Position numbers and translations under genes: made by a program
Source: CAXBCP01 sp047638395
GTDB taxonomy: Bacteria > Pseudomonadota > Alphaproteobacteria > MPNO01 > UBA830
DNA: 64,000 bases
Direction: 5' to 3'
Assembly: GCA_047638395.1 (NCBI GenBank)
Contig: JBLIMV010000026.1
Span: forward strand, 12,599-76,598
The notes under the pieces: model-generated
Seen by the model: the letters and a program-made list of their open reading frames with translations, nothing else
The model's database searches: none
Told to the model about the DNA's origin: nothing
Part shown: positions 5,360 through 13,436 of the stretch, in pieces
Numbering within the stretch: the first letter of the stretch is position 1
How the letters are laid out: every line of letters begins with the position of its first letter

Positions 5360-8278
5360 ATGAATGGACGCATATCCGCCATGCCAGGCGATTTTCTAGA
5401 CCCGCAGGAACGCATCGATCTGTCGCCCGAAATCGGTGACGAAACCAAGACCACCACCTGTTACATGTGCGCGTGTCGCTGCGGCATCAAGGTGCATCTG
5501 CGCGAAGGCGAAATCCGCTATATCGAGGGCAACAAGGATCACCCGATCAACAAGGGTGTGCTGTGCGGCAAAGGTTCTGCCGGTATCATGCAGCATTATT
5601 CCCCGGCCCGGCTGACCAAGCCGCTGCGCCGCACCGGCGAGCGCGGATCGGGCGAGTTCGAAGAAATCGAATGGGACGAAGCGCTGACCATCGTCGCCGA
5701 CCGGATGAAAAAAATCCGGGCGGACGATCCGAAGAAGCTCGCCTTCTTTACCGGGCGCGACCAGAGCCAGGCGCTGACCGGCTGGTGGGCGAGCCAATTC
5801 GGCACCCCGAACCATGCCGCGCATGGGGGGTTCTGTTCAGTCAACATGGCGGCCGCCGGGCTATATTCCATCGGCGGCTCGTTCTGGGAGTTCGGCGAGC
5901 CGGACTGGGACCTGACCGAATACTTCATGATGTTCGGCGTTGCCGAGGATCACGATTCCAACCCGATCAAGATGGGCCTGTCGACACTGAAGGCGCGCGG
6001 CGCGAAATTCGTGTCAGTCAATCCGGTCAAGACGGGCTATTCGGCGATTGCCGATGAATGGGTCGGTGTGCGGCCCGGCAGCGACGGCGCCTTCGTGCTG
6101 GCACTGATCCACGAATTGCTCCACGCCGATAAAATCGATCTCGAATACCTGGTGCGCTACACCAATGCGCACTGGCTGGTGATCCGGGATCCCGGCGCCG
6201 ACGATGACGGCCTGTTTGCCCGCGGCGCGGATGGCGAGCCGCTATGCTGGGATCAGACCACCGACCAGATTGCCGATGCACGGCTTGCCGGTGTCGCCCC
6301 CGCGGTCGTCGGCGACTTCACGCTGGAAGACGGCCGCATTGCCGTGCCGTCCTTCCAGATCATGGCCGACCGCTATATGGACATGAATTACGGCCCCGAG
6401 GCCGCGGCCCTGAAATCAGGCGTGGCGGCAAATCATATCCGCCGGATCGCTGCTGAGTTGGCCGAGGCCGCGTTCGACAAGGAAATCGTGCTCGACGTCG
6501 AATGGACCGACTGGGCCGGGCGCAAGCAGGACAAGATGATCGGCCGCCCCGTCGCCATGCACGCGATGCGCGGTATCTCCGCCCATTCGAACGGCTTCCA
6601 TACCTGCCGCGCGATCCACCTGTTGCAGATGCTGCTGGGCACCATCGATGTGCCGGGCGGGTTCCGCTACAAGCCGCCTTTCCCGCGCCCCTGCCCGCCG
6701 CCGCAGAAACCTGCCGGCAAACCGGGCCAGGTCAACGCAAACACACCCCTGCCGGGACCGCCGCTCGGCTTCCCGACCGGGCCTGAAGATCTGCTGGTCG
6801 ATGCCGACGGCACACCGCAGCGCATCGACAAGGCGTTTTCATGGGAAGCGCCGATCAGCGCGCACGGCCTCATGCACATGGTCATCACCAATGCGTGGAA
6901 GGGCGATCCCTACCCTATCGATACGTTGTTCATGTTCATGGCCAACATGGCGTGGAATTCGTCGATGAACACGTCCGGCGTGATGGACATGCTGACCGAC
7001 CGCAATACGGAGACCGGGGAATACAAAATCCCCTTCATCGTCTATTCGGATGCCTTCTGGTCCGAGACCGTGCCCTATTGCGACATCATCCTGCCGGACA
7101 CCACCTATCTTGAACGCTGGGACGCGGTGTCGATGCTCGACCGGCCGATCTGCAGCGCCGATGGCCCCGCCGACGCAATCCGCCAGCCAGTGGTGGAGCC
7201 CGATCGCGACGTGCGCCCCTTCCAGTCCGTGCTGATCGATCTCGGCGCGCGCATCGGTCTGCCCGGCCTGACTAACGAAGACGGCACGCCCAAATACCCG
7301 GGCGGCTATTCTGATTACCTGGTGAACCACGAACGCACACCGGGGATCGGCACGCTCGCCGGCTGGCGCGGCAAGGACGGCGAGAGCCAGGGCACCGGTG
7401 CGGTGAACCCGAACCAGCTCGACCGCTATATCGAAAACGGCTGTTTCTGGAGCCACGAGTTCCCCGAGAACCAGCGCTATTACAAGCATTCCAACCGGGA
7501 CTACCTGGAATATGCCGCCAGCATGGGCTGGATCGGATCGTCCGACCCGATCGTCCTGCAGATCTATTCCGAACCCATGCAGAAGTTCCGTCTTGCCGCG
7601 CGCGGGCATGGCGACATCACACCGCCCGACGAACACAAGGCCCGTGTCGAAGCCTATTTCGATCCGCTGCCGACATGGTACCGCCCGTTCGAATCCCAGG
7701 ATGGCGGCGAGGACAAGTATCCGTTCTTTGCCATCACCCAGCGGCCGATGGCGATGTATCATTCCTGGGGCTCGCAGAACGCGTGGCTGCGCCAGATTCA
7801 CACCAGCAACCGGCTGTACATGAACCGCTTCCAGGCGGAACTTGAAGGCATCGAAGACGATGACTGGGTCTGGGTGATCAGCCATCACAGCCGCATCAAG
7901 GTGCAGGTCCGCCTGATGGAAGGCGTGGAACGCAACACGGTCTGGACATGGAATGCGATCGGCAAGCGATCCGGCGCGTGGAACCTCGATCCGGACTCGC
8001 CCGAAGCCAAAAAGGGCTTCCTGCTGAACCACGTGATCTCCGAATTGCTGCCGCCGAAGGAAAGCGGTTTCCGCTATTCGAATTCGGATCCGGTGACCGG
8101 TCAGGCCGCATGGTACGATCTGCGGGTGCGCATCGAAAAGGCAGACGCCGAAGACGAGGTTACGCTGCCGCAGTTCGAGACCCAGCCATCCACCAACAAT
8201 GCCTCCGTCGCTCAACGCATCCTCCGCTACGGCGCGCGGTTCAAACCGAAACGTCCCGCCAAAGGAGACGACGCATGA
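5360..8278 (+). CDS. soeA: Sulfite dehydrogenase (quinone) catalytic molybdopterin subunit SoeA
   Basis: A 972-residue complex-iron-sulfur molybdoenzyme. Near residue 36 is the N-terminal [4Fe-4S] motif CYMCACRCGIKVHL with CGKGSAG following, then molybdopterin domains (VGVRPGSDGAFVLALIHELL, DIILPDTTYLERWD) and a C-terminal molydopterin-dinucleotide-binding region. There is no Tat signal, consistent with the cytoplasmic SoeABC enzyme that oxidises sulfite to sulfate and passes electrons to quinone. Length matches known SoeA proteins. Starts at 5360 or 5381 are equally possible; a longer frame from 5153 would run into the divergent persulfide dioxygenase gene. The stop overlaps soeB by ATGA. 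Alternative: a related polysulfide or thiosulfate reductase. Confidence 0.8.
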   Translation: MNGRISAMPGDFLDPQERIDLSPEIGDETKTTTCYMCACRCGIKVHLREGEIRYIEGNKDHPINKGVLCGKGSAGIMQHYSPARLTKPLRRTGERGSGEFEEIEWDEALTIVADRMKKIRADDPKKLAFFTGRDQSQALTGWWASQFGTPNHAAHGGFCSVNMAAAGLYSIGGSFWEFGEPDWDLTEYFMMFGVAEDHDSNPIKMGLSTLKARGAKFVSVNPVKTGYSAIADEWVGVRPGSDGAFVLALIHELLHADKIDLEYLVRYTNAHWLVIRDPGADDDGLFARGADGEPLCWDQTTDQIADARLAGVAPAVVGDFTLEDGRIAVPSFQIMADRYMDMNYGPEAAALKSGVAANHIRRIAAELAEAAFDKEIVLDVEWTDWAGRKQDKMIGRPVAMHAMRGISAHSNGFHTCRAIHLLQMLLGTIDVPGGFRYKPPFPRPCPPPQKPAGKPGQVNANTPLPGPPLGFPTGPEDLLVDADGTPQRIDKAFSWEAPISAHGLMHMVITNAWKGDPYPIDTLFMFMANMAWNSSMNTSGVMDMLTDRNTETGEYKIPFIVYSDAFWSETVPYCDIILPDTTYLERWDAVSMLDRPICSADGPADAIRQPVVEPDRDVRPFQSVLIDLGARIGLPGLTNEDGTPKYPGGYSDYLVNHERTPGIGTLAGWRGKDGESQGTGAVNPNQLDRYIENGCFWSHEFPENQRYYKHSNRDYLEYAASMGWIGSSDPIVLQIYSEPMQKFRLAARGHGDITPPDEHKARVEAYFDPLPTWYRPFESQDGGEDKYPFFAITQRPMAMYHSWGSQNAWLRQIHTSNRLYMNRFQAELEGIEDDDWVWVISHHSRIKVQVRLMEGVERNTVWTWNAIGKRSGAWNLDPDSPEAKKGFLLNHVISELLPPKESGFRYSNSDPVTGQAAWYDLRVRIEKADAEDEVTLPQFETQPSTNNASVAQRILRYGARFKPKRPAKGDDA

Positions 8279-9051
8279 CCCTGTTACCCGCGCGCAAACC
8301 CGAGGGACAGGAAGTCAAACTCGGCCTGGTGATCGATCTGGATACCTGCGTCGGCTGTCATGCCTGCGCCGTGAACTGCAAGGAATGGAACACCGGCGGA
8401 CATTCCGCCCCGCTGCCCGATAACGATCCCTACGGGACCGATCCGAACGGCGTCTGGTTCAACCGCGTCCACACCTTCGAGGCCGGCGAAGGCACGGACA
8501 GCCGGACGGTTCATTTCCCGCGCTCCTGCCTGCATTGCGAAGATGCGGCCTGCGTTACCGTGTGCCCCACCGGCGCATCGTACAAGCGCGAAGAAGACGG
8601 CATCGTGCTGGTCAATGAAGATGCCTGCATCGGCTGCAAGCTGTGTTCCTGGGCCTGCCCGTACGGTGCGCGCGAATATGACACCGATGCCGGCGTGATG
8701 AAGAAATGCACGCTCTGTATCGACCGTATTTATAACGAGACCATCCCCGAGGACGAGCGCGTACCGGCCTGTGTGTCGACCTGCCCGGCAAGTGCACGGC
8801 ATTTCGGCGATCTCGGCGATCCGAATTCCGATGTCTCCCTGCTTGTCGCCGAACGCGGCGGCAACGAACTGATGCCCGAGATGGGCTACAAACCGGTCAA
8901 CCGCTACCTGCCGCCCCGCGCCGCGAAGAAGAATCAGGGTGCGTCAGGTCTTGGTGCGGCGCTGTCGCGGATCGCGACCGAGGACGCGCCGGGCGCCGCC
9001 GCAGGCTCCGGCAAGTTCCTGCGCTGGGTCGACCGGGTCTTGTCGCGCTAA
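8275..9051 (+). CDS. soeB: Sulfite dehydrogenase iron-sulfur subunit SoeB
   Basis: A 258-residue DmsB/NrfC-like ferredoxin subunit. Four cysteine clusters are visible: CVGCHACAVNCKEWN (about residue 24), CLHCEDAACVTVCPTGA (about 84), CIGCKLCSWACPYGA (about 118), and the split CTLC (about 145) with CVSTCPASA (about 166). This is the four-[4Fe-4S] arrangement that carries electrons from the molybdenum subunit to the membrane anchor. The start follows AAAGGAG and overlaps the soeA stop (ATGA), so translation is coupled. The C-terminal 50 residues (RAAKKNQGASGLGAALSRI) are variable and probably contact SoeC. Confidence 0.85.
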   Translation: MTLLPARKPEGQEVKLGLVIDLDTCVGCHACAVNCKEWNTGGHSAPLPDNDPYGTDPNGVWFNRVHTFEAGEGTDSRTVHFPRSCLHCEDAACVTVCPTGASYKREEDGIVLVNEDACIGCKLCSWACPYGAREYDTDAGVMKKCTLCIDRIYNETIPEDERVPACVSTCPASARHFGDLGDPNSDVSLLVAERGGNELMPEMGYKPVNRYLPPRAAKKNQGASGLGAALSRIATEDAPGAAAGSGKFLRWVDRVLSR

Positions 9052-9063
9052 CGGACGAAAACG

Positions 9064-10011
9064 ATGCATCCAGCTTATTCCGTCATATTCTTCACCACCG
9101 CGTCGGGCGCAGGCTACGGCCTGATCGCCCTGATGGCCCTGTTCGGCACACTCAACGGCGTAAAGCTGGACCCGTGGTTCGGCGCCATCGGCTTCGGGCT
9201 CGGCACGCTGCTGATCACCGGCGGCCTGTTGTCGTCCACCGCGCATCTCGGCCGACCGGAACGGGCATGGCGCGCTTATAGCCAGTGGAAATCGTCCTGG
9301 CTGTCGCGCGAAGGCATCCTCGCGACCGCAACCTACGTGCCGCTGGGCCTCACCGCCTGGGGCTGGATCGTCGAAGGAACGCTGGAGGGCCCGTTCGGCC
9401 TGTTCGCGGTGGCCCTGGCCCTGCTCTGCGTGCTCACGGTTCATGCGACCGGCATGATCTACGCGACCCTGCGCACGATCAGCGCCTGGCATAACAAGCG
9501 CACGGTACCGGTCTATCTGTCGTTTGCGCTGCTGTCGGGTGCGGTGTGGTTCCACTCGCTGGCCCATATGTTCGGCTTTCAGACACCGATGCAGGCGGCC
9601 ATTGTTGCAATCGGCCTGTTGCTGGTGATGTTCCTCAAACGGTCCTACTGGCGCACGATCGATCTCAACCCCGGCGCATCGACGCCCGAAAGTGCGACCG
9701 GTCTCGGCCATCTCGGCAAGGTCCGCCTGCTCGATAACCCGACCATGACCGAGACCTTCATCCAGCGCGAGATGGGGTATTCCATCGCCCGCAAGCATTC
9801 GTTAAAACTGCGCCGCATCGCCTTTCTCGGCTATTGCGTGATCCCGTTTGCGCTGACCCTGCTGACCAGCGAGGCCGCGCCGTCGGTCGCCATCCCCGGC
9901 ACGCTCGCCGCCGCGATCGCCGTGTCCTTCGGGGTCGTCGTCGAACGCTGGCTGTTTTTCGCCGAAGCAAAACATGTCAGCATGCTTTATTACGGCGCGG
10001 AGACGTCTTAA
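9064..10011 (+). CDS. soeC: Sulfite dehydrogenase membrane anchor SoeC (DmsC family)
   Basis: A 315-residue multi-spanning membrane protein with about eight hydrophobic helices. It carries the DmsC/SoeC signature STAHLGRPERAWRAYSQWKSSWLSREGILA (residues about 58-90) and a His in the fourth segment region (AHMFGF). It anchors SoeAB to the cytoplasmic side of the membrane and donates electrons to quinone. It starts 12 bp after soeB and completes the operon. Between segments six and seven there is a hydrophilic loop (LNPGASTPESATGLGHLGKVRLLDNP) as in other members. Confidence 0.85.
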   Translation: MHPAYSVIFFTTASGAGYGLIALMALFGTLNGVKLDPWFGAIGFGLGTLLITGGLLSSTAHLGRPERAWRAYSQWKSSWLSREGILATATYVPLGLTAWGWIVEGTLEGPFGLFAVALALLCVLTVHATGMIYATLRTISAWHNKRTVPVYLSFALLSGAVWFHSLAHMFGFQTPMQAAIVAIGLLLVMFLKRSYWRTIDLNPGASTPESATGLGHLGKVRLLDNPTMTETFIQREMGYSIARKHSLKLRRIAFLGYCVIPFALTLLTSEAAPSVAIPGTLAAAIAVSFGVVVERWLFFAEAKHVSMLYYGAETS

Positions 10012-10077
10012 GTGAAGCTGGGGTAGCCGGAACACGCTGTCCGGCACCGCGCCATAACCGATCGGAAGGGTGACGAC

Positions 10078-10833
10078 ATGGCGGAACGTATCTGGGACAA
10101 ATTTCTGACCGAACGCGACAAGGCCGTTTTCGAACAGGGCGGCTGGGGTGCCCTCTCGGGCGGCGGCAAAAAACCCGCCCTTCTGGTCATCGATGTGAAC
10201 TACGCGTTCTGCGGCGAGAAATCCCTGCCGATCCTCGATGCCGTCAAAGAATGGCGCACGTCCTGCGGCGAAGAGGCGTGGGAAGCCCTGCCCCATATCC
10301 GCAAACTGATCGACCGCTGCCGCGAAAAAGGCATTCCCGTCATCTACACCACCGGCACCGTGCGCGAAGACGGCTGGGACAAGGGAAGCTGGGCGTGGAA
10401 GACATCCCGCGGCGGTGAAGACACACCGGACGGCGCACCCGATGCCCGCACCACCAACCGCGACGGCAACGACATCATGGATGAGATTGCCCCCGCCCCG
10501 CAGGACATTGTCATCCGCAAGCTGAAGCCGAGCGCCTTTCACGGCACACCGCTATCATCGTTCCTGGTCAATCTTGGTGCCGATTCCCTGATCGTTACGG
10601 GCACGACCACATCGGGCTGCGTGCGCGCATCGGTGCTCGACGCGTTCAGCAACAATTATCGCTCCGTGATCGTCGAGGAAGGCTGCTTCGACCGCTCACA
10701 GGCCTCCCACGCGATCAACCTGTGCGACATGCAGGCCAAGTATGCCGATGTCGTGCAGATGGACGCGGCACTGGACTACATCGACACCATTGATGCCGAG
10801 TACAACCTGCCGACCGGGAAACCCGGCGGCTGA
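10078..10833 (+). CDS. Isochorismatase-family cysteine hydrolase (N-carbamoylsarcosine amidase-like)
   Basis: A 251-residue hydrolase with the catalytic triad of the isochorismatase-like amidases: Asp in ALLVIDVNYAF (about residue 39), Lys in VIRKLKPSAF (about 146) and Cys in TGTTTSGCVRAS (about 182), with the usual cis-peptide TTTSG. The closest recognisable subgroup is N-carbamoylsarcosine amidohydrolase or maleamate amidohydrolase. These release ammonia from small amides. It lies 66 bp after soeC, so it could be read through from that operon, but no functional link to sulfite oxidation is obvious. Downstream is a REP-like repeat and then another molybdoenzyme. Confidence 0.8.
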   Translation: MAERIWDKFLTERDKAVFEQGGWGALSGGGKKPALLVIDVNYAFCGEKSLPILDAVKEWRTSCGEEAWEALPHIRKLIDRCREKGIPVIYTTGTVREDGWDKGSWAWKTSRGGEDTPDGAPDARTTNRDGNDIMDEIAPAPQDIVIRKLKPSAFHGTPLSSFLVNLGADSLIVTGTTTSGCVRASVLDAFSNNYRSVIVEEGCFDRSQASHAINLCDMQAKYADVVQMDAALDYIDTIDAEYNLPTGKPGG

Positions 10834-10893
10834 CGGACGCACGACCGGACAAAAAGACCGGAGACTCCGCAAACCATGCCTAACCCTCCAATC

Positions 10894-10998
10894 TATTCCC
10901 CCGGGCTTGTCCCGGGGGTCCATTTCGGACAACCGCGCGCCGGGAAATGGAGCGTGGTGCAAAAATGGACCCTCGCCACAAGGGCGAGGGAATAAATA
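10894..10998. repeat. REP/BIME-like paired palindromes
   Basis: The block TATTCCCCCGGGCTTGTCCC is followed about 60 bp later by its imperfect inverse (ATGGACCCTCGCCACAAGG then GCGAGGGAATAA). Each half forms a GC hairpin and the whole can fold back. Very similar blocks occur at 18370 and 34042. Such elements are common alphaproteobacterial intergenic repeats. Confidence 0.8.
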
Positions 10999-11050
10999 AA
11001 ATAAGGTCCCGGGCACAACAGATCACCACCACGAGAAGCGAACACCACCG

Positions 11051-13417
11051 ATGACCACCGAAAAAATTTCCACCTACTGCGCCATGTGCACGTCGCGCTG
11101 CGGCGTGATCGCGACCGTCGAGGACGGTGTGTTTTCCAAAGTGACCGCGGACCCGGATCATCCCAATGGCTGCATCTGCATAAAGGGCTCGGCCGCGCCC
11201 GAGATGGTGTATTCGCCCGACCGTCTGCGCCAGCCGATGAAGCGGACGCGCCCGAAGGGCGATGCCGATCCGGGCTGGGAAGCGATCACGTGGGAGGAAG
11301 CGCTTCGGACCATCACCAAGAAGCTGACCACACTCAAAGCCGAGAGCGGTGCCGAATCCGTGGTCTTCGGTTGTGCGACCACCGCAGGGGCCGCGACCGA
11401 AGACATGCGCCCCTGGCTGGAGCGGCTGACCGGCCTGTTCGGCACGCCGAACTATCTCGCACCCGGACATGTCTGCACCTGGAACCGCACATTCGGATCC
11501 AAGTTCACCTATGGCGCGCCCACGCCGCGGATCGATCTCGACCGCACGAACACCATCCTGCTCTGGGGTGTGAACCCGCAGGCGACCGAGCCGGCATCCG
11601 CGATGCGGATCAGCAAGGCCATGAAGCGCGGTGCCAAGCTGATCGTCATCGACCCCCGTGAACATGCGCTGGCGAAAAAGGCCGATTGCTGGCTCCGGGT
11701 CCGCCCCGGCAGCGACGGCGCGCTGGCGCTCGCAATGACCCATGTCCTGTTCGATGAAAACCTTTATGACGAGGCCTTCCTGCGCGACTGGACAAATGGG
11801 CCGCTCCTGGTGCGGGGCGATACCGGTGCGTTGCTGACGGCGGCCGATATCGACACGACAGCACCCGCAGAGGACTACGTTGTCTGGCAGGACGGCGCCC
11901 CCGTCACCTGGAATGGCCATACCGGCACTACGGCGCCGGAAACCGCACTTTTCGGGGCGTATGACGTTCCCCTGACGGATGGCACTACTGTGTCCTGCCA
12001 TACCGCGGCACAGGCGTTGCGCGACCTTGCCGCTGCGTATGCCCCCGAATTATCGGCCGACATCACCTGGGTCGCCGCCGAAGACGTGCGCCGTGCCGCA
12101 CGCCTGTTCGCGACCAATCTGCCATCGGGCTACGAGAGCTGGACCGGCACGGAGATGCATTCGGACGCGATGCAGATGAACCGGGCGATCCACTGTTTCT
12201 TTGCCCTGACCGGCCAGTTCGATGCGCCGGGCAGCAACGTGGAATTCGCCGCGCCGCAGGTCCGCCCGGTAAGTGCGGGTGAGTTTCTGACACCGGAACA
12301 GGACGCCAAGCGTCTCGGCCTTGCCGAGCATCCGTTCGGCCCGCCGCGCGACCCGGGGCTTGTCCAGCATTCGCGGGTCTACCGCGCAATCCTCGACGGC
12401 GAGCCCTACAAGGTGCGCGGACTGGTGCTGTTCGGCAGCAACGTCTTGATCGGCCATGTCGATCCGGACCGGGGACGCGCGGCGCTCGAAGCGCTGGATT
12501 TCTATGTCCATATCGACATGTTCGATAATCCGGGCGCCGCCTATGCCGACATTCTGCTGCCCGCCAGCACGACCTGGGAATCGCCTGCTGCCCGCGCCAG
12601 CTTCCGCGGCGACGGCAACACCTGGGGCTGGGGCCAGTACAAGGCCGCCGCGGCGCCACCACAGCACGATTCACGCCCCGACATGGATATTATTTTCGAC
12701 CTCGCGGCGCGCCTCGGTTACGGGGCGGAATTTTTTGGCGGCGATCAGGATGCGGCGTGGGACCATCACCTGTCGCCCGCCGGGTTCAGCGTCGACGCCC
12801 TGCGCGCGCAGCCATCGGGCATGCGCGCCGATGTGACGAACCGGACCCGCAAATATGCCGAGACCGATCCCGCTACCGGCAAGGCGCGCGGCTTCGCGAC
12901 GCCGACGGGCCGGATGGAACTCTATGCAACCGCCTTCCCTGCCGCCGGGTACGACCCACTACCGCGCTATTCCGAGCCGGTCGACAGTCCGATGGACAAA
13001 GACGATACCGCGTATCCGCTGGTGCTGACCAGTTTCCGCACCATGGCGTTTATCGGCCCGCAGAACCGCAACACGCCGCGCCTGCGCGCCAGAGAACCTG
13101 ATCCGTTTATGGAAATTCACCCCGACACCGCCGCCGCCGCCGGGATCAGCGACGGCGACTGGGCGCTGGTTGAAAACGCGAACGGACGCGCCCGGCTGAA
13201 AGCGCGCTTCACGCCGTCAATCCATCCGCGGGTGATCTGCGCCCCCTATGGCTGGTGGCAGCACTGCACCGAGCTGGACCTGCCCGGCCACGATGCGTTC
13301 GGGCCCGACGGCGCAAATCTGAACCGGCTGGTCCCGGATGCCGATATCGACCCGATCAGCGCATCGGTGCCGCACCGCTCGCGCATGTGCCGGGTGGTGG
13401 CGCTGGCGACGGACTAG
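11051..13417 (+). CDS. Molybdopterin oxidoreductase of the DMSO reductase family, substrate unknown
   Basis: A 788-residue protein with the N-terminal [4Fe-4S] motif YCAMCTSRCGVI...CICIKGSAAPE, the molybdopterin-binding regions LLWGVNPQATEPASAMR, WLRVRPGSDGALALAMTHVL and DILLPASTTWES, and the C-terminal dinucleotide-binding domain (VLTSFRTMAFIGPQNRNTPRLR). GHVCTWNR (about residue 143) supplies a possible Cys ligand to molybdenum. There is no Tat signal and no ferredoxin or anchor partner next to it, so it is probably a soluble cytoplasmic enzyme. Its position after the isochorismatase-like amidase hints at catabolism of a small N-compound, but that is weak. Substrate cannot be called. Confidence 0.75.
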   Translation: MTTEKISTYCAMCTSRCGVIATVEDGVFSKVTADPDHPNGCICIKGSAAPEMVYSPDRLRQPMKRTRPKGDADPGWEAITWEEALRTITKKLTTLKAESGAESVVFGCATTAGAATEDMRPWLERLTGLFGTPNYLAPGHVCTWNRTFGSKFTYGAPTPRIDLDRTNTILLWGVNPQATEPASAMRISKAMKRGAKLIVIDPREHALAKKADCWLRVRPGSDGALALAMTHVLFDENLYDEAFLRDWTNGPLLVRGDTGALLTAADIDTTAPAEDYVVWQDGAPVTWNGHTGTTAPETALFGAYDVPLTDGTTVSCHTAAQALRDLAAAYAPELSADITWVAAEDVRRAARLFATNLPSGYESWTGTEMHSDAMQMNRAIHCFFALTGQFDAPGSNVEFAAPQVRPVSAGEFLTPEQDAKRLGLAEHPFGPPRDPGLVQHSRVYRAILDGEPYKVRGLVLFGSNVLIGHVDPDRGRAALEALDFYVHIDMFDNPGAAYADILLPASTTWESPAARASFRGDGNTWGWGQYKAAAAPPQHDSRPDMDIIFDLAARLGYGAEFFGGDQDAAWDHHLSPAGFSVDALRAQPSGMRADVTNRTRKYAETDPATGKARGFATPTGRMELYATAFPAAGYDPLPRYSEPVDSPMDKDDTAYPLVLTSFRTMAFIGPQNRNTPRLRAREPDPFMEIHPDTAAAAGISDGDWALVENANGRARLKARFTPSIHPRVICAPYGWWQHCTELDLPGHDAFGPDGANLNRLVPDADIDPISASVPHRSRMCRVVALATD

Positions 13418-13436
13418 CCACCGCCAGCGGGCACAA

